Shown here one piece after another: positions 5,871 to 8,352 of a stretch of DNA of 8,352 nt. Position 1 is the first letter of the stretch; each line of letters starts with the position of its first letter. The notes beneath the pieces were generated by a model. That model had not been told where the DNA came from and did not search any database. It saw nothing but the letters and a program-made list of their open reading frames with translations. The DNA is from Actinomycetes bacterium (lineage in GTDB: Bacteria; Actinomycetota; Acidimicrobiia; Acidimicrobiales; Palsa-688): assembly GCA_021827225.1 (NCBI GenBank), contig JAKAXG010000160.1, forward strand, positions 1 to 8,352, in the 5' to 3' direction. A program made the position numbers and the translations under genes.

Positions 5871-7369
5871 AGTTCCAGTCCTTGTTCGAGTTCGAGGCTG
5901 CGGGTCTGCTCGAGGACGGCCAGGCGGGCCAGCTCCCAGGCCCGGCGCTGGGCCGGTTCGTCGGGGCGGGGGCCGATGGGGCCGGGGCCGTCGATGGCGT
6001 AGATGTGGCGGTAGGCGTCGATGCGGGCCGCTCGTTCGGCCCACCGGTCCCGGTCGGGCCCGGTCAGCGGGGGCGGTCCGAGGGCATCGACCAGACAGGG
6101 GGCCGGGTCGGCCAGGAGGGCGGCCCGGTCCGGGGACATCTCCTTTCGGACCGGCTCGCGCTGGACTGGACGGGGGGTGAGCTGGTCGACGGCCAGGTCC
6201 TGTCCCTGGGAGCGGGCCAGGTGGCGCTGCAGGTCGGCGATGGTGTCGCCCGGGTCCAGGGCGGTTGCGTCGGCGGTCACCAGGTACAGGTCGCTTCTCT
6301 GCCGGGCTCGGGACAGGCCGACGTAGCCGGCCTCCCGGTACAGGGCGTCGGATCCGAGCACCAGGGCCCGGTCCACGGTCACGCCCTGGGCCTTGTGGAT
6401 GGTGGCGGCGTAGGCGTGGCCGAGGTGCTCCGACTCCAGGTAGTCGGCCGGGAGCAGGGTGCCGTCGGAGAGGACCACCTCTCCCCGGTTTGGGTGGACC
6501 TCGGCGATGGTGGCTACCGTCCCGTTTCGGATCCCGAGCCTCCGGTCGTTGCGCAGGCACATGATCTGGTCGCCGGTGGCGAAGCTGCGGCCGGCGACCG
6601 TCAGCTGATCGGCGCCGATGACGCCGCGGTCCTGGAGCAGTTGGCGGGCCCGGAGGTTGAGGTCCTCGACGTCGGCCCGGCGCAGGGCGTACATGCCGAC
6701 TGTCTGGCCGGCGGCCCGGGCGCTCCACCAGTCGGCGACCATCTGCTCCCGGGCGTCGTCGGCGGTGGCGGCCAGGGTGATCCGTCGGTTGTGGTGGTAG
6801 GCCTCGACCGCCCTTCCCACTGAGCCGGCTCGGAGCTCGGCCAGGGCGGCGCGTTCCCAGGCCTGCTCCTGCCGGCGGTTGTCGGCCAGCTCGAGGACCG
6901 GGATCCGGGCGGCCAGGCCGGCCAGGGCGCCCCCGGCTTCGATCTCGGGGAGCTGGCGGTGGTCGCCGACCAGCACCACGGACGCCCGGCGGCGCAGGGC
7001 GTGGTCCACCAGGCGCTCCAGCTTGCGGGTGCCGACCATGCCGGCCTCGTCGACCACCACCACGGTGTGGGGGGCCAGACCGGACAGCGGCCCGGGCCGA
7101 TCCAGGTCGGCGAGGAGCCGGTCGATGGTGGTGGCGGGGATGCCGGCGCCGGCCTGCAGCTCGGCGGCGGCCCGGGCCGCCAGGGCGGTTCCGATGACCG
7201 GGCGGCCGGCCACCTCCCACCCGGCCCGGGCCGCGTCGAGGGCGAAGGTCTTGCCGGTGCCGGCCCGGCCGATCACCACCTGTACGGCGGCGTCGGAGGT
7301 GGTGAGGGCGGCGACCATGCGCCGCTGCTCGTCCGAGAGGGTGGGCCGGCCGGCCAGGATCTGCTCCAC
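5867..7369 (-). CDS. Helicase part of a TraA/MobF relaxase (RecD-like), separated by an in-frame stop
   Basis: This 500-residue frame is the superfamily 1 helicase half of a TraA/TrwC-type conjugation protein, which unwinds the nicked strand during transfer. Visible motifs are Walker A GRAGTGKT (34-41), Walker B VVVVDEAGM (103-111), GDHRQLP (135-141), DNRRQ (163-167), AATIHKAQGVT (321-331) and YVGLSRAR (349-356). Residues from about 370 are a polar C-terminal region without a domain I recognise. The relatives I know carry this domain on one chain with the relaxase. Here it is in the same frame as the relaxase gene, after TAA CAG, and would start at a GTG (7369-7367) with no ribosome binding site, so separate translation would depend on reinitiation or readthrough. 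The stop overlaps the start of the coupling-protein gene. Confidence 0.9.
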   Translation of the reverse strand: MEQILAGRPTLSDEQRRMVAALTTSDAAVQVVIGRAGTGKTFALDAARAGWEVAGRPVIGTALAARAAAELQAGAGIPATTIDRLLADLDRPGPLSGLAPHTVVVVDEAGMVGTRKLERLVDHALRRRASVVLVGDHRQLPEIEAGGALAGLAARIPVLELADNRRQEQAWERAALAELRAGSVGRAVEAYHHNRRITLAATADDAREQMVADWWSARAAGQTVGMYALRRADVEDLNLRARQLLQDRGVIGADQLTVAGRSFATGDQIMCLRNDRRLGIRNGTVATIAEVHPNRGEVVLSDGTLLPADYLESEHLGHAYAATIHKAQGVTVDRALVLGSDALYREAGYVGLSRARQRSDLYLVTADATALDPGDTIADLQRHLARSQGQDLAVDQLTPRPVQREPVRKEMSPDRAALLADPAPCLVDALGPPPLTGPDRDRWAERAARIDAYRHIYAIDGPGPIGPRPDEPAQRRAWELARLAVLEQTRSLELEQGLEL

Positions 7370-7372
7370 CTG

Positions 7373-8352
7373 TTACGGGGTGGCGGTCCGGACAGTCGTT
7401 CCCAGGCGGGTCTGGGCCCGTTCGATTAGCCGGGCCTCGACGGCGAGCAGCTCCCGGGTGGTGTAGCGCCGGCCGGCCGGGTCCTGCCGGCCGAGGGTCA
7501 CCACGTCGGGGTCGGCGAGGACCCGGTCTGCGCCGGCTCTCGCCTCCCGGGCCGGGCTGCCATTTTGGGACGCGGTGACCAGGGCCTGGATGAGGTCCCG
7601 CCGGTCGAAGCTGGAGGCATGGTGGGTCAGTCCTTCGGGGCCGAGCAGCCGGCTGGCGGTGGTGGCCAGGTCCGGGCTGGACGGCTGGGACCGGCCGAGC
7701 AGGCCCGTGGTGAAGTCGGGGGCGAGTCCGAGTTGGGCGGCCCGGTTCCGCCAGTCCTCTCGGAGGGTGACCAGGTCGGCGACGGTGGCCTTGGCTGCCC
7801 GGGTGGCCAGGGTGGCGGTCTGGGCGGCGGAGGCGGAGGATGCGCCGACCTGGTCGAGGGCGTTCTGGATCTGGGCCCGGCGGGCCGAGAACGCTTGGCA
7901 CACCGGTTCGGGCATGCCGTCGATGTCGGCCATCCCGTTGCGGATGGGGGTCCAGGTGACCCCCAGCTCCCGGCTGAGGTGGGCCCGCAGCTCGGCCTGG
8001 TAGGTGTAGCCGACGGTCTTGGCCCACCGGTAGATGCGGGCGCCGTACAGGGAGCTCCAGCGGCCGTCCCGGTCGGGGGTGAGGTTGGCCACCACCACGT
8101 GGGTGTGGATCTGCGGGTCGCCGGCCCGGGAGCTGCGATGGGCGAACCCGGCCGCGGCCACCCCGCCGGTTTCCTCCATCCGGAGGCCGCCGGCGCCTCG
8201 CCGGGCCCGGACGGCCTCGGCCTCCAGGGTCTCGACGGCGGCGGCGACGGCCCGGTCGTGGGCGGAGACCACGGCGGCGGCCAGTTCCGGTCCGCCCAGG
8301 GCCCACAGGACGCTGACCGACTTGGGCGCGGAGAAGCACAGGTCGAAAGATC
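7373..8352 (-). CDS. MobF-family (TrwC/TraA-like) relaxase domain, N-terminus beyond window, ends at in-frame TAA
   Basis: Relaxases nick the transfer origin and stay covalently bound to the DNA. The frame is open to the window edge and shows 325 residues, starting within the conserved FDLCFSAPKSVSVLWAL stretch, so the GTG at 8272 is not the true start. The HUH metal site is intact: with the first full codon (8350) as residue 1, H71 (GFAHRSSR), H82 and H84 (DPQIHTHVVV) keep the 11 and 2 residue spacing of the TrwC triad H150/H161/H163. The catalytic tyrosines lie upstream, out of view. Residues from about 130 form the linker toward the helicase domain. The frame ends at TAA (7375-7373), just before RPTLSDEQRRMV, where the helicase domain of relatives begins. 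A full-length TraA would be about 900 residues or more. Confidence 0.92.
   Translation of the reverse strand, partial: SFDLCFSAPKSVSVLWALGGPELAAAVVSAHDRAVAAAVETLEAEAVRARRGAGGLRMEETGGVAAAGFAHRSSRAGDPQIHTHVVVANLTPDRDGRWSSLYGARIYRWAKTVGYTYQAELRAHLSRELGVTWTPIRNGMADIDGMPEPVCQAFSARRAQIQNALDQVGASSASAAQTATLATRAAKATVADLVTLREDWRNRAAQLGLAPDFTTGLLGRSQPSSPDLATTASRLLGPEGLTHHASSFDRRDLIQALVTASQNGSPAREARAGADRVLADPDVVTLGRQDPAGRRYTTRELLAVEARLIERAQTRLGTTVRTATP

Noticed and set aside
4587..8339. A single 1250-codon minus-strand open frame running through the relaxase, helicase and coupling-protein genes
   Set aside because: Only its last 427 codons encode a recognisable protein (the coupling ATPase). The rest is Arg/Pro/Gly-rich noise, open because high-GC DNA has few stops, and overlaps the well-supported relaxase and helicase frames.

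Overview
The window is high-GC DNA whose protein families are typical of Actinomycetota: a DUF2510 domain, a MobF/TraA-type relaxase-helicase beside a TraG-like coupling protein, and an actinobacterial-style IS21 element. It looks like part of a plasmid or integrative conjugative element. Every supportable gene lies on the minus strand, so the biological reading order runs from position 8352 down to 1.

Conjugation block (8352-4587). First comes a MobF relaxase domain, cut at its N-terminus by the window edge, with the metal-binding histidine triad present. A RecD-like helicase domain follows, and normally the two would form one polypeptide. Here an in-frame TAA at 7373-7375 separates them, with a GTG three bases later. 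The helicase gene ends in a 4-base GTGA overlap with a TraG/VirD4-like coupling ATPase that has the motor motifs but no N-terminal membrane segments. Together these would nick and unwind the transferred DNA and hand it to a secretion channel; no channel genes are in view.

Cargo-like segment (4586-2210). After a 123-base gap there is a 556-residue protein built as DUF2510, linker, coiled coil, DUF4041, charged helix and T5orf172 (GIY-YIG-related nuclease). Its stop codon lies inside a strong hairpin at 2760-2803. A roughly 240-base stretch with no convincing gene follows, then a small unrecognised ORF (2521-2240). GC content drops here: hand counts give about 57% over 2281-2460 against about 77% in a 60-base sample of the helicase gene, which suggests separate acquisition.

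IS21-family element (about 2208 to 1, running off the window). It has one end with an array of about 24-base repeats, istA with all three DDE residues, and istB overlapping istA by ATGA and cut off just after Walker A. The family-like istA start (ATG at 1981, good ribosome binding site) is one base out of frame with the rest of the gene, so istA carries an apparent single-base deletion near codon 20 or is now translated from GTG at 1931.

The window therefore shows a conjugative module with two possible lesions (split relaxase, frameshifted transposase) around a nuclease-like cargo gene. The most unusual points are the relaxase/helicase split and the DUF2510-DUF4041-T5orf172 fusion.
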